Shown here: one piece after another, positions 24,676-33,822 of the stretch
How positions within the stretch are numbered: the first letter of the stretch is position 1
Layout of the letters: each line of letters starts with the position of its first letter
Notes under the pieces: model-generated
Seen by the model: the letters and a program-made list of their open reading frames with translations, nothing else
Database searches by the model: none
What the model was told of the DNA's origin: nothing
Position numbers and translations under genes: made by a program
From: Nonomuraea polychroma
GTDB lineage: Bacteria; Actinomycetota; Actinomycetes; Streptosporangiales; Streptosporangiaceae
Reading direction: 5' to 3'
Length of the DNA stretch: 64,000 bases
Assembly (NCBI RefSeq): GCF_004011505.1
Contig: NZ_SAUN01000001.1
Span: forward strand, 8,273,501 to 8,337,500

Positions 24676-26157
24676 ATGGATTCCGTTGACCGCAGATCCT
24701 TCCTGGCCACGACAGGCGGCGCGCTGGCCGCCGGCGTCGCGATGAACACACTCGGCGCGCACGCCGCCTGGGCCGAGGCCGGCCGCTCTGACTTCCACCC
24801 CGGCCAGGTCGGCTATGGCGAGCTGCGCCGCACCAAGTCCCGCAACACCGGCGAGGAACTGCTCGCGCTGCCTGAAGGATTCACCTACATCGTCCTCGGC
24901 AAGACCGGCACGCCCATGACCGACGGCGTCGCCACCCCCATCGCCCACGACGGCATGGCCGCCTTCCCCGGCACCCGCCGTGACACTGTCCGCCTGATCC
25001 GCAACCACGAAGTACGCACCACGCCCGGCTCCCCGACCGGCCGCGTGTACGTGGAAGGGTCCGAGCGCTACGACGAACTGGGCGTCGCCGGCACCACCAC
25101 ACTGGAGGTGGACCTGCGCAGCGGCGAGGTGCTCCGGCACTTCGTCAGCCTCAACGGCACCATCGTCAACTGCGCCGGCGGCATGATGCTGCACCAGCGC
25201 GGCTGGCTGACCTGCGAAGAGACCACGGCCGGCCCCAAGCAGGGCTGGAAGCAAAAGCACGGCTACATCTACGAAGTGCCGCTGGACGGCCCGCAGCCCG
25301 GCAAGCCCGCCGCCTCCCAGCCCCTCAAGGCCATGGGCCGCTTCTCCCACGAGGCCGTCGCCGTCGACCCGCGCACCGGTTACGTGTACGAGACCGAGGA
25401 CGACTCCGGCAAGCCCAACGGGCTCTACCGCTTCCGCCCCACGGACCCGCGCAATCTGGCCGCCGGCGGCGTGCTGGAGATGCTCAAGATCAAGGGCCGG
25501 GACGGCTACGACTGCCGCGAAGGGCAGAAGATGGGCGCCCGCCTGCCGGTCGAATGGGTGCGTATCGACGACCCCGACCCGGACCTGGAGAACGGCGCCA
25601 AGACCTGCACCCAGCAGGGCCTGGCCAAGGGCGGTGCCAAGTTCAACCGCCTCGAAGGCTGCTGGTACGGCGACGGCAGCATCTTCTTCAACTCCACCAG
25701 CGGCGGCGACGCCAAGAACGGCGACGCGCCAGGCGCAGACGGGTACGTGGAGGGTTACGGCCAGGTCTGGCAGTACATCCCCAGCCGCCGCGACGGCGGC
25801 ACGCTGGTGCTGGTGTATGAGTCGCCGGGGCGTAAGGAACTCGACTCGCCGGACAACCTGACCTTCAGCCCGCGCGGCGGCATCGTCCTGTGCGAGGACG
25901 ACGCCTCCGACGCCGACGCCGACCCGCACCCGCTCGCGCCCGGTCTGGAGAACGTCAACCGGCTGATCGGCCTGGACCCGGGCGGCCAGCCGTTCGAGTT
26001 CGCCGTCAACATCAGCGACGACAGCGAGTTCGCCGGCGCCTGCTTCAGCCCCGATGGCTCGACGATGTTCGTCAACGCCCTCGGCAGCACCACCGCACTG
26101 GAGCCGCCCGGCCGCACCTACGCCATCCGCGGCCCTTGGCGGCGCGGACCGCTGTAG
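24676..26157 (+). CDS. phoX: PhoX-like (DUF839) Tat-exported phosphatase
   Basis: 493 aa from ATG 24676 (AGGGGA upstream). A twin-arginine signal is at the N-terminus (DRRSFLATTGGALAAG). The mature part has the acidic, metal-binding beta-propeller pattern of PhoX: NHEVRTT, CAGGMMLHQRGWLTCEE, GRFSHEAVAVDPRTGYVYET, ENVNRLIGLDP and FAGACFSPDG. PhoX enzymes are Ca/Fe-dependent phosphomonoesterases that act outside the membrane. The gene follows the ars genes and may share their control, which would fit phosphate-arsenate interplay, but that is inference. A strong terminator follows. Confidence 0.88.
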   Translation: MDSVDRRSFLATTGGALAAGVAMNTLGAHAAWAEAGRSDFHPGQVGYGELRRTKSRNTGEELLALPEGFTYIVLGKTGTPMTDGVATPIAHDGMAAFPGTRRDTVRLIRNHEVRTTPGSPTGRVYVEGSERYDELGVAGTTTLEVDLRSGEVLRHFVSLNGTIVNCAGGMMLHQRGWLTCEETTAGPKQGWKQKHGYIYEVPLDGPQPGKPAASQPLKAMGRFSHEAVAVDPRTGYVYETEDDSGKPNGLYRFRPTDPRNLAAGGVLEMLKIKGRDGYDCREGQKMGARLPVEWVRIDDPDPDLENGAKTCTQQGLAKGGAKFNRLEGCWYGDGSIFFNSTSGGDAKNGDAPGADGYVEGYGQVWQYIPSRRDGGTLVLVYESPGRKELDSPDNLTFSPRGGIVLCEDDASDADADPHPLAPGLENVNRLIGLDPGGQPFEFAVNISDDSEFAGACFSPDGSTMFVNALGSTTALEPPGRTYAIRGPWRRGPL

Positions 26158-26166
26158 GCAGCCCGA

Positions 26167-26200
26167 GGCGGTGGGCCGACCAGCCGGTCGGCCCACCGCC
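26167..26200 (+). terminator. Strong hairpin terminator after phoX-like gene
   Basis: Perfect 15-bp stem (26167-26181 with 26186-26200) and a 4-nt AGCC loop, starting 9 nt after the stop codon. Confidence 0.85.
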
Positions 26201-26334
26201 AAGCCGCACACGGGGTCGTTGCCGAGCAAGAAGGGCGCCTGATGCGTGCCCATCTGCTCGAACACCGAGTAGCTCCCGTCCTTGTCGCTCCACCTGAGCC
26301 AGGCGGCGACCGTGAAACTCCGATCCGGCGGTGC

Positions 26335-28131
26335 TCAGCGGCCCGCTTCCAGATCGGCCAGCAGCGCGGCCCACCGTCTCCCGATGACCTCCCGGTCGTA
26401 TCGCTCGGAGGTACGCAGCGCCGCCTCCCCCATCTGGTGGCGCTCGTGTTCGTCGTCGAGGAGCAGGCCGATCGCCGCGGCCATGGCGTCGACGTCCCGT
26501 GGCGGGACGAGCAGCCCGTCGTGCCCGTGGGTGATGAGCTCGCCGGGACCGTGCGGGCAGTCGAAGGCGACCACGGGCACGCCCTTGCTCAGCGCCTCCA
26601 GGACGGCCATCGGGAAGCCCTCGCGGCGGGAGCTGAGCACGAAGAGGGAGGCCTCGTCGAGCTCGGCGCCGACGTCGCGCGACGAGCCGGGCAGCTCGGC
26701 CGAGTCCAGCCCGAGCTCCCCAGCGAGCGACTGGAGGCGGGTCCGCTCCGCTCCCGATCCGACGATGCGCAGCGTCCACCCGGGATGTGAGACGCTGACC
26801 TGCTCCCACGCCCGCAGGAGGAGGTCGTGGCCCTTGACCTTGGTGAGGCGGCCGACGGCGAGGACGTTCTTGGCGGTCAGGGGCGACGGCCCGCCGCTGA
26901 CGGGCGGCGCGGCGTTGGGGATGCGCAGCAGGTGGCGGGGCGCGCGGGAGCCCAGAGCCGCGCGGTAGGCGCCGAGGTCGGCCTCGGTCAAGGTGACGAG
27001 CGCGTCGAGCCTGCCGTACCTCCGGGTGATCATTTTCTGGACTGCGCGCTTGTGCGACCTGAAGCCGGTGTGCTCCTGCCCGATGGTGATCACGCCGGGC
27101 GGGGTCAGCAGGGCGGCGGCCAGGTTGAGCCCGGGACGCGTGGTGATCAGCACGCCGGTGCGCAGACCGCGGAGGAAGCGCAGGAGGGTGAGGTCGGTAC
27201 GCAGGTCGAACCTGTCGTAGGCCGTCTCCTCCCGCGGGATCAGCCTGCTGCGCAGCAGCCGCGGCACGCGGCGCCGCGGCGGGCGTTCGTCCAGGAACGT
27301 GACGCGGACGCCGGGCGGCACCGGGAAGAAGGGCCGTTCCCTGGCCCTGACGACGCTGACGATCTCCACGTCGTGGTCGGCCGACAGGGAGCTCGCGAGG
27401 TTGAAGGCGGTCCTGATGGTGCCGCCCATGCCGTACGCGTGCAGCAGCAGGATCGTCACCTGCCGTGTGCTGGGCGGACCGGCCCGGCGGGCCCTGCGGC
27501 GGTCGGCCGCCCGGAGCAGGAACGGGCCCAGCCTGCGGGCGTTCGTCGCCAGGTGGATGGCGGCCGGGGTCACGATGACCGAGCCGAGGACGTCCGTGGG
27601 GTAGTGCGCGCCGAGGTAGACCCTCGCCAGCATCTGCCCGATCACGAGCAGGCCGCCCGCCGCGACGACCGGCCGATGCCAGCGGGTCTTCCTGGTCAGC
27701 AGCGCGATCGCGACGGCCACGGACAGGGTGAGGCACACGTGGCCGCTGGGGAAGCTGTCCGGGCCGAGCCCCTGCACCAGCGCGTGCGACGCCGCCGGCC
27801 TGGGCCGGTCCACCAGGACCTTGACCACCAGGCTGACGCCCCACCCCGCGACGATCGCCGCCAGCGCCCGCCGGACGGCGCGCGAGCGTCCGACGGCGGC
27901 CGCCGCGACGAGAGCGGCCACCAGGAACGCACCCGCGACGTTGCCGAACGCCACGTCGAGCACCTGCGCCACCGCGGTGGTCCACGGACCGCGGACCGAC
28001 TGCACCGCCCCGCTCACGCTCGCGTCCGCCGCGGTCCACGCGGGCGTGCGGGAGGCGAACCCGACCACCACCCCGAGAGCCAGGAGCGCAACGGAGATCG
28101 GGACATGGAACCTCGCTGTGCTCGACCGCAT
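26335..28131 (-). CDS. Fusion protein: PAP2 phosphatase + GT4 glycosyltransferase
   Basis: 598 aa. The first ~200 residues are a membrane-embedded PAP2 phosphatase with KVLVDRPRP, FPSGH and VYLGAHYPTDVLG (the KxxxxxxRP, PSGH and SRxxxxxHxxxD motifs, with Ala in place of the Ser). After a basic linker at ~205-220, residues ~225-598 form a GT-B family 4 glycosyltransferase. It has YGMGGTIRTAFNLA (acceptor-side loop), VGRLTKVKGHDLLLRAW, REGFPMAVLEALSKGVPVVA (E-x7-E nucleotide-sugar motif) and PPRDVDAMAAAI. One chain could therefore dephosphorylate a lipid phosphate and glycosylate a cell-surface acceptor. The overlapping frame to 28270 is antisense artefact. Confidence 0.87.
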   Translation of the reverse strand: MRSSTARFHVPISVALLALGVVVGFASRTPAWTAADASVSGAVQSVRGPWTTAVAQVLDVAFGNVAGAFLVAALVAAAAVGRSRAVRRALAAIVAGWGVSLVVKVLVDRPRPAASHALVQGLGPDSFPSGHVCLTLSVAVAIALLTRKTRWHRPVVAAGGLLVIGQMLARVYLGAHYPTDVLGSVIVTPAAIHLATNARRLGPFLLRAADRRRARRAGPPSTRQVTILLLHAYGMGGTIRTAFNLASSLSADHDVEIVSVVRARERPFFPVPPGVRVTFLDERPPRRRVPRLLRSRLIPREETAYDRFDLRTDLTLLRFLRGLRTGVLITTRPGLNLAAALLTPPGVITIGQEHTGFRSHKRAVQKMITRRYGRLDALVTLTEADLGAYRAALGSRAPRHLLRIPNAAPPVSGGPSPLTAKNVLAVGRLTKVKGHDLLLRAWEQVSVSHPGWTLRIVGSGAERTRLQSLAGELGLDSAELPGSSRDVGAELDEASLFVLSSRREGFPMAVLEALSKGVPVVAFDCPHGPGELITHGHDGLLVPPRDVDAMAAAIGLLLDDEHERHQMGEAALRTSERYDREVIGRRWAALLADLEAGR

Positions 28132-28365
28132 GCAGGCACGGTAGGGAACGGCACATGAGATCCTGATGAGGATCCGAACGGCTGGGCGTGTGCTCGACGC
28201 CGGAGCCGGCAGCGATGACGAAGTTGATCGCTGGTGCCGGGTCAGGCGGTTCGGCGCCAGACGCGCGCATGTGCCAGCGCAGGTATCACGGCTATTTCAG
28301 CCTCGGCAACCACGCAGAAACTGTCCGGCCGTTCACGAATGCGCCAGAAGCGGGGGCCATGAGCG

Positions 28366-29004
28366 TCAGTTCGAAAATGGCGCATTGCGCAGCAGCAGGG
28401 CCGCCTGTACCCGGTTCGTGCAGTTCAGTTTGGCGAGGATGCGGCTGACGTAGGTCTTGACGCTGGCCTCGGTCATGTGGACGCGCCGGGCGACCTGGGC
28501 GTTGGACAGGCCCTGAGCCACCAGGGCGAGGATGTCGGTTTCGCGTGCGGTGAGGGTGGCCAACCGGCGGACGGCGTCGCGTCCGCGCTCGTCGCCGCCC
28601 GGCGCTGCCATGTCGAGCACCTGGCGCGCCACGGCCGGCGAGAGGTACGCCTGCCCCGCGTGAGCGGCACGGACCGCGCGAATCAACTCCTCGGGGGTGC
28701 ACGCCTTCAGGACGAACCCGGACACGCCTTGCCGCACCGCTCGCCGTACGTTGTCCTCGTTGCCGAAAGCGGTGAGCAGCACCACCCGCGGCCCTGTCAG
28801 CTCGGCCGCTGCGGCCAGGCCGTCCATCACCGGCATCGAGATGTCCAGGAGGGCGACGTCGACGTGGTGTCGGCGGGCGGCCTGCACCGCCTCGCGTCCG
28901 TCGCGCGCGACGGCCACCACCTCGATGTCCCCGGCCGACTCCAGGACGGTGCGGATGCCGGCGGCGATGAGGGGCTCGTCATCAGCGATCAAGGTCTTGA
29001 TCAC
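28366..29004 (-). CDS. NarL/LuxR-type response regulator
   Basis: 212 aa. The receiver domain has the acidic pocket (DDEP), phospho-acceptor Asp in ALLDISMPVMDG, a Thr/Ser in VVLLTAFGNE and Lys in GFVLKACTPEE. The C-terminal LuxR helix-turn-helix is LTARETDILALVAQGLSNAQ followed by VARRVHMTEASVKTYVSRIL. Its start overlaps the end of the histidine kinase gene (ATGA), the standard layout of such pairs. Target genes unknown; the divergent exported hydrolase at 30172 is a candidate. Confidence 0.93.
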   Translation of the reverse strand: MIKTLIADDEPLIAAGIRTVLESAGDIEVVAVARDGREAVQAARRHHVDVALLDISMPVMDGLAAAAELTGPRVVLLTAFGNEDNVRRAVRQGVSGFVLKACTPEELIRAVRAAHAGQAYLSPAVARQVLDMAAPGGDERGRDAVRRLATLTARETDILALVAQGLSNAQVARRVHMTEASVKTYVSRILAKLNCTNRVQAALLLRNAPFSN

Positions 29005-30059
29005 GTGGCGGCCACCGCGAGGGCCGGCACCAGCGGGAGCATCGCGACGAGCCGGAACTCCCGCGGTCCCGGGTGGACCTGAAGCAGACCCCCAGCCGCG
29101 GCGATGCGTTCGGTGAGCCCCTGCAGGCCGCTACCGCCGCTGACGGAGGAGGAGGGACGGCGGGGCGCCGGGTTCGCCACCGAGACCAGGAGAGCGTCGG
29201 GCTGCCAGTCGAGCGACACGGTGATCGGCGTGCCGGGCGCGTGCTTGACCGCGTTGGTCAGCCCTTCCTGCACGACCCGGTAGGCGGCGTGGGACGCCTT
29301 CGGGTCGGTGAGCGGGACGGCCTCGCCGGACGTCTCGATCGTCACCATGGCCCCCGCTGCCTGGGACCGTGCGACGAGATCGTCGATGTTGTCCAGGCCG
29401 GGAGCATCATGGCTGCGTAGCGCGTTGACCACCTCGTGCAGTTCCGCCGCGGCGGCACGGGCGGTGCCCGCCAGGGCGCCCACCGCCCGCTGCTGGTCGA
29501 GGGGCAAAGGGCCCACCTCCAGCGCTGCGGCCTGCACGGACACCAGGCTGAGCAGATGGCCGAGCGAGTCATGCATGTCATGGGCGATGCGCAGCCGCTC
29601 GCGTAGCCGCTCCTGTTCAGCGATGAGGGCACTTTCCCGGCGCAGGTGCTCGCGCTCCTGGGCCACGTACCGGCCGGCGAGCAACGGCAGCGCTGTCAGC
29701 ATGACGACGCGGGCCAAGGTGATCCAGACCTCCTGAGCGCCGGGTGAGCGCTCCACGGCCAGCAGGAGAACGCACACGTACGCGCTCAGGGCACACGCCG
29801 TCACCACCACATCTCTGCGTGCGGAGATGCGGTGCCCGGCCTGAAAGCCGGTGCAGATCAGCAAGGCCAGCGACCCGCCGGTGAGCACCGCGAGCGCCAG
29901 CGCCGTGAGGAAGGCCACGAACGGCAGGCGGTTCATCGCCGCCATGGTGAGCGCCGCGGCCATGGCGTACGCGGAGAGCGCCCATCCCCCCGTCCCGTCC
30001 AGCCACAGCAGCGCCGTGTCCGCGACCACGACCGCGGCGACAAGCGCATACCTGGACAT
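29001..30059 (-). CDS. Sensor histidine kinase (HisKA_3 type)
   Basis: 352 aa from ATG 30059, which has AGGTGAGG just upstream; an ATG at 30092 is open but lacks a site. The N-terminal ~150 residues carry five or six membrane helices. The dimerisation/phosphoacceptor helix is RLRIAHDMHDSLGHLLSL (phospho-His in the first HD). The ATPase part has EGLTNAVKHAPGT (N box) and SGGSGLQGLTERIAAAGG (G box). It partners the response regulator through a 4-nt overlap. No large extracellular domain is visible, so the signal may be in the membrane. Confidence 0.92.
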   Translation of the reverse strand: MSRYALVAAVVVADTALLWLDGTGGWALSAYAMAAALTMAAMNRLPFVAFLTALALAVLTGGSLALLICTGFQAGHRISARRDVVVTACALSAYVCVLLLAVERSPGAQEVWITLARVVMLTALPLLAGRYVAQEREHLRRESALIAEQERLRERLRIAHDMHDSLGHLLSLVSVQAAALEVGPLPLDQQRAVGALAGTARAAAAELHEVVNALRSHDAPGLDNIDDLVARSQAAGAMVTIETSGEAVPLTDPKASHAAYRVVQEGLTNAVKHAPGTPITVSLDWQPDALLVSVANPAPRRPSSSVSGGSGLQGLTERIAAAGGLLQVHPGPREFRLVAMLPLVPALAVAAT

Positions 30060-30171
30060 ACGCCTCACCTTACTCGTTGCGTTTCGTGGCACTCATAGTC
30101 AACTTTGGTGAACAGTCATCGATGACTTTCGGCGGCAGATCCCGGCTGTCCGCGCTCTTAGTGTTCTGCGC

Positions 30172-31539
30172 ATGCTCAAGACATTCATGGCGCTGGCCGT
30201 GCTCACGACACCAGTCAGCGCCCCGACGCCGCAGCCGTCTCTCCAGTGGAGCGCCTGCCCCATCGCGGGTGCGCCCGAGCTCCAGTGCGCGGACCTGCCC
30301 GTCGCCCTGTCGCCCAAGAGCGACCGCAAGATCCCCCTGAAGGTGGCCCGCCTGCCCGCCACCGGTGCCAAGAAGGGATCCGTGCTGGTCAACTTCGGCG
30401 GCCCTCAGGGGTACCAGATCGCGTCGCTGGGCTCACGCACCCAGATCTTCGACAAGATCCGTACGTCGATGGATGTCGTGACCTGGGACCCGCGAGGCTA
30501 TCCCGGGCTCAGCGGCGCGGTGCTGCAGTGCGACTGGGGCTTTGTGCGCACCCCGGCGTTCCCTGCCGACCAGGCCGGGTTCGACCGGCTCGCCGCGGCG
30601 AACAAGGCCAGGGGCGACAAGTGCCGCGACACCGATCCGGAGCTGTTCGACCATATGGACTCCTCCGCCGACGCCCGAGACGCCGACGCCATCCGCAAAG
30701 CGCTCGGAGAGGACAAAATGAACTTCCTCGGCCTGTCCTACGGGGGGACGATCGCGCAGTCCTACGCCCGGCTGTTCCCCGACCGTGTGCGCACGATCTA
30801 CATCGACGGCACCCGAAACCACAGCCTCCGCAACTGGGAACGGGAACTCGACGCCGTGGCGCGCGAGACCGAGCGGTTCATGGACCGGTTCTTCGCCTGG
30901 GCGCCCGCCGGGACGGAGAAACGCTGGCGGGCGCTCATTGCCAAGGCCAACCGCGAGCCGATCCCCGCCCCGAAAGCCGACGCCCGCTTCGACGGCACAC
31001 AGTTGCAGGCGATCGCGTTCCTCAAGCTCCGGCCCGGCCCCGCAAGCTGGGGCGACTTCGTGGCGGCCATCACGGCGGCCGAGGCCGGCGACGCTTCCGG
31101 CTTCGCGCTGTCGAGCCGGCAGCCCTACCCCGGCGCCCCCGGCGGTGGGTACAAGGAATGCGTGGACCTCCCGCGCCCCGCCGAGCAGCGGAACGTCGCG
31201 CGCACGGTCAAGCGGCTGCGCGCCATCGCCCCAAACACCGGCGCCTCCTTCGCCCTCGCCTGGCACCTGCCACTCACCTGCGCCGGCTGGCCGACCCCGG
31301 TGACCAACCCGCCCACGCCGATGCCCCGTACGCTGCCGCCGCTCCTGGGCGCAGGCACTTGGCAGGACTATGACTCCACCCGCCGGGTGGTCGAGCAGAT
31401 CCCCGGCAGCCGCGTGATCGAACACGACGGCCCCGGCCACAACCTCTTCGGCGCGATGGCCAACCCCTGTGTCATCGACCACGTCAGCAGGTACGTCACC
31501 GAGCGCCGGCTGCCCCTCCGGGGAACCACGTGCCCTTGA
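30172..31539 (+). CDS. Secreted alpha/beta hydrolase (tripeptidyl aminopeptidase-like, S33/TAP)
   Basis: 455 aa with a short signal peptide (LKTFMALAVLTTPVSA). The core motifs are NFGGPQG (oxyanion loop), VVTWDPRGYPGLSG, the nucleophile GLSYGGT, a C-terminal TAP-like domain with GAGTWQDYDS (acid region) and the His in DGPGHNLFG. Family members release short peptides from protein N-termini or hydrolyse esters outside the cell. Several paired Cys fit an exported protein. It is divergent from the two-component system and followed by a membrane metalloprotease-like gene that overlaps it by 10 nt. Confidence 0.87.
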   Translation: MLKTFMALAVLTTPVSAPTPQPSLQWSACPIAGAPELQCADLPVALSPKSDRKIPLKVARLPATGAKKGSVLVNFGGPQGYQIASLGSRTQIFDKIRTSMDVVTWDPRGYPGLSGAVLQCDWGFVRTPAFPADQAGFDRLAAANKARGDKCRDTDPELFDHMDSSADARDADAIRKALGEDKMNFLGLSYGGTIAQSYARLFPDRVRTIYIDGTRNHSLRNWERELDAVARETERFMDRFFAWAPAGTEKRWRALIAKANREPIPAPKADARFDGTQLQAIAFLKLRPGPASWGDFVAAITAAEAGDASGFALSSRQPYPGAPGGGYKECVDLPRPAEQRNVARTVKRLRAIAPNTGASFALAWHLPLTCAGWPTPVTNPPTPMPRTLPPLLGAGTWQDYDSTRRVVEQIPGSRVIEHDGPGHNLFGAMANPCVIDHVSRYVTERRLPLRGTTCP

Positions 31540-32279
31540 TCCGACGGAGGCGGGCCACGAACCCCCGCAGGCCACCACGCCGCCACAGGAAACGCTGGTG
31601 GATCGCGGCCGCCGTCACCGTGGTCTTCCTCACCACCGCCGCGGTGGGGACGGCCATCGCGTTCCCTTCCGTCGTGGCCACCACCTGCCCCGGGTGCTAT
31701 GGCCTGGAGCGGCTGCGCCCCGGCCTGTACGTGGAACCGGGCCTGCCGCAGGCCCAACGCCGGCGTGTGATCCAGGTCATCGAGCAGGCCGACAAGCGAG
31801 TGCGTGACTTCTTCGCAGGGCGGAGAAGCTCTCCGGACGTCCTGGTGTGCCTGACCGACGACTGCTACCGCAGGATCGGCGGCGGCCGCGAACGCGGCAT
31901 CGCCGTACTGAATCGGGCGGTGATGCTGTCCCCGCGCGGCGTCGATCCGGTGATCGCCTCACACGAGCTGACCCACGTGGAACTCCACGCCCGCCTCGGT
32001 GACGGCCAAGTCCCGCAGTGGTTCGATGAGGGCCTCGCCGTCCTGGTCAGCAACGACCCCCGATACCTCGCCCCAACCGGCGACCGCTGTCTGCTCGACT
32101 CCCGCGAACCCCTCCCGGCCACGCTCGCCGACTGGCTGCGCGCGGCGTCAGCGGATCCTCAGCTGTACGCCAAAGCCGCCTGCCAGGTGAGTCGTTGGGT
32201 AGGGACGAACGGCGGGAAAGAGGCCGTACGAACCCTCATCGAACGGCTCTCAACAGGACAGGCCTTCCCACACACCTAG
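31530..32279 (+). CDS. Membrane-anchored HExxH metalloprotease-like protein
   Basis: 249 aa. A very basic N-terminus (RRRRATNPRRPPRRHRKR) precedes one transmembrane helix (about 24-45). The extracytoplasmic domain has VIASHELTHVELHARLG (HELTH zinc motif) and a downstream Glu in WFDEGLAVLVS, the gluzincin pattern. Cys pairs (CPGC; CLTDDC) suggest disulfides. The gene overlaps the upstream hydrolase, so the two exported enzymes are probably co-expressed. Function beyond a likely zinc peptidase is unknown. Confidence 0.75.
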   Translation: MPLIRRRRATNPRRPPRRHRKRWWIAAAVTVVFLTTAAVGTAIAFPSVVATTCPGCYGLERLRPGLYVEPGLPQAQRRRVIQVIEQADKRVRDFFAGRRSSPDVLVCLTDDCYRRIGGGRERGIAVLNRAVMLSPRGVDPVIASHELTHVELHARLGDGQVPQWFDEGLAVLVSNDPRYLAPTGDRCLLDSREPLPATLADWLRAASADPQLYAKAACQVSRWVGTNGGKEAVRTLIERLSTGQAFPHT

Positions 32280-32624
32280 ATACCAGCCGCAGACCCCGCG
32301 GTTGCAAGATCGCCATCACCAGCAGCCTGCACGGGGCAAAACCGGCGCGGGCGGCGGACTCGTCGACGATGGCCTTGTCGCGAGGGCGGCGGCCAGGAGG
32401 AAGGCGTTTCGACGGATTGGCCGGCGCTCTGGCCACGCCCGGGACTCATCGCGTGGGAGCCGACAGTCGATCGGTAACGGACGGGCCTATCGGCTTCGGA
32501 TTCCGCACTGAATCCGCGCTCATGAGCGTGCGGGAGCTGTCGTCCTGATCGCCACATGCTGTAGGCGATTGAGGGCAGTGGTGCGAAAAGGCGCCAAATC
32601 CCGACCGCAAGGAGAGGAGCGGCG
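32280..32624. other. 345-bp gap, no gene recognised
   Basis: The sequence between the metalloprotease-like gene and the holin-like gene shows no convincing frame. AAGGAGAGGAG just before 32625 is the ribosome site of the next gene. Confidence 0.45.
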
Positions 32625-33062
32625 ATGAGTACGGTGCAGCCGCCTGCCGACGGCGGGCCCGGGACTGTCCGGAAGCAGGAGTCGCCGCCGGTCAGTGAGC
32701 TGATCAAACAGGCTTCCGAGCAGGTCTCGGTGCTGGTGCGCCAGGAGATACGGCTGGCGGCCGCCGAGATGAAGGACAAGGGCCGGTACGCCGGCCTGGG
32801 GGCCGGGTTGCTGGGCGCGGCCGCTCTGGTCGCGCTCTACGGCGCGGCCGCCCTGCTGGCTGCGGTGATCGCCGCTTTGACGCTGGTCATGCCGGCGTGG
32901 GTGGCGGCGCTGATCGCCGCTGTGGTGCTGCTGGCCGTGGCGGCGGTGCTGGGCCTGACCGGCCGCACACAGGTCACCCACGCGATGCCGCCGCTGCCCG
33001 AGCAGGCGATCGACAGCACCAGGCAAGACGTGACTGAGATCAAGGAAAGAGCACGACGATGA
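32625..33062 (+). CDS. Phage holin family-like membrane protein (actinobacterial holin-X)
   Basis: 145 aa. A charged N-terminal helix (LIKQASEQVSVLVRQEIRLA) precedes two transmembrane helices (about 64-90 and 95-115), the layout of the DUF1469/holin-X family. These are host membrane proteins of unknown role, not necessarily phage. A strong ribosome site precedes the ATG. It overlaps the DUF3618 gene by 4 nt. Confidence 0.85.
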   Translation: MSTVQPPADGGPGTVRKQESPPVSELIKQASEQVSVLVRQEIRLAAAEMKDKGRYAGLGAGLLGAAALVALYGAAALLAAVIAALTLVMPAWVAALIAAVVLLAVAAVLGLTGRTQVTHAMPPLPEQAIDSTRQDVTEIKERARR

Positions 33063-33688
33063 CCACCAGCGGATCTCACATCACCGGCGAGCCGACCACA
33101 GCCAGGCCGCTTCAGAAAGATGAGCCGGCCGACTCCCGCGAGGAACTGCGTACCGATATCGACCAGACGCGCGAGCATCTGGCCGAAACCGTGGAGGCAC
33201 TGGCCGCCAAGGCCGACGTCAAGACCCGCGCCAAGGACAAGACCGAGCAGGTCAAGGCGAACCTGGGCGCACGGGCCCGGCAGGCCGGAACCCAAGCCCG
33301 GACCAAGGCCGGCGAGTTCACGGCCAAGGCTCGAGCGATCACCTCCGACACCACGCCGACGATGCGTCGCGGTGCCGCCGCCACCGGCATCGCCGCCGCA
33401 GGGGCCGTCGCCGGCGCGGCGTGGCTGCGCCGCCGCCGCGCCCGTCGGCAGAGCCCCTGGCAGCGAGCGGTGCACACCGCTCGGCAAAGCAGCGCCCAGG
33501 TGCGCCACAAGGCCACCGACCTCGCCGGCACGGTCATGACCGCCGACCTGGCCGCCAAGGCACGCCATGCCGCCGCGTCACTGGCCGCCACACCCAGGGC
33601 TCAGGGGGCAGCAGCCGCGGCGATCGTCCTGCTCGTGCTCGGGCGGCTGCGCCGGCGCCGGGCCCGCCGACACGCCGGAGTGGGGTGA
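33059..33688 (+). CDS. DUF3618 family protein
   Basis: 209 aa. The DUF3618 signature is at residues ~25-60 (SREELRTDIDQTREHLAETV followed by EALAAKADVK). An Ala/Lys-rich helical stalk and a short hydrophobic helix follow, then Arg-rich patches (WLRRRRARR) and a second C-terminal hydrophobic helix. Such proteins are regularly encoded next to holin-X and YihY-type proteins. The start overlaps the holin-like stop (ATGA), showing coupling. Confidence 0.85.
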   Translation: MTTSGSHITGEPTTARPLQKDEPADSREELRTDIDQTREHLAETVEALAAKADVKTRAKDKTEQVKANLGARARQAGTQARTKAGEFTAKARAITSDTTPTMRRGAAATGIAAAGAVAGAAWLRRRRARRQSPWQRAVHTARQSSAQVRHKATDLAGTVMTADLAAKARHAAASLAATPRAQGAAAAAIVLLVLGRLRRRRARRHAGVG

Positions 33689-33822
33689 GCCGCCATGCTG
33701 CAGGGGACCCTCTTCGGGCTGGGGAAGGCCGCTGTTCAATGCGCCGGCGCAGCTAATGTGCGCAAGACGACCGGACGCCGGCCGGGCGACGACCGGCGTA
33801 AAGCCCGCGAAAGCGCACAGTC

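Noticed and set aside
28132..28270. 732-aa frame overlapping the PAP2-GT4 gene (26072-28270, minus)
   Set aside because: It is an Arg/Pro/Gly-rich shadow in another frame without domain motifs.
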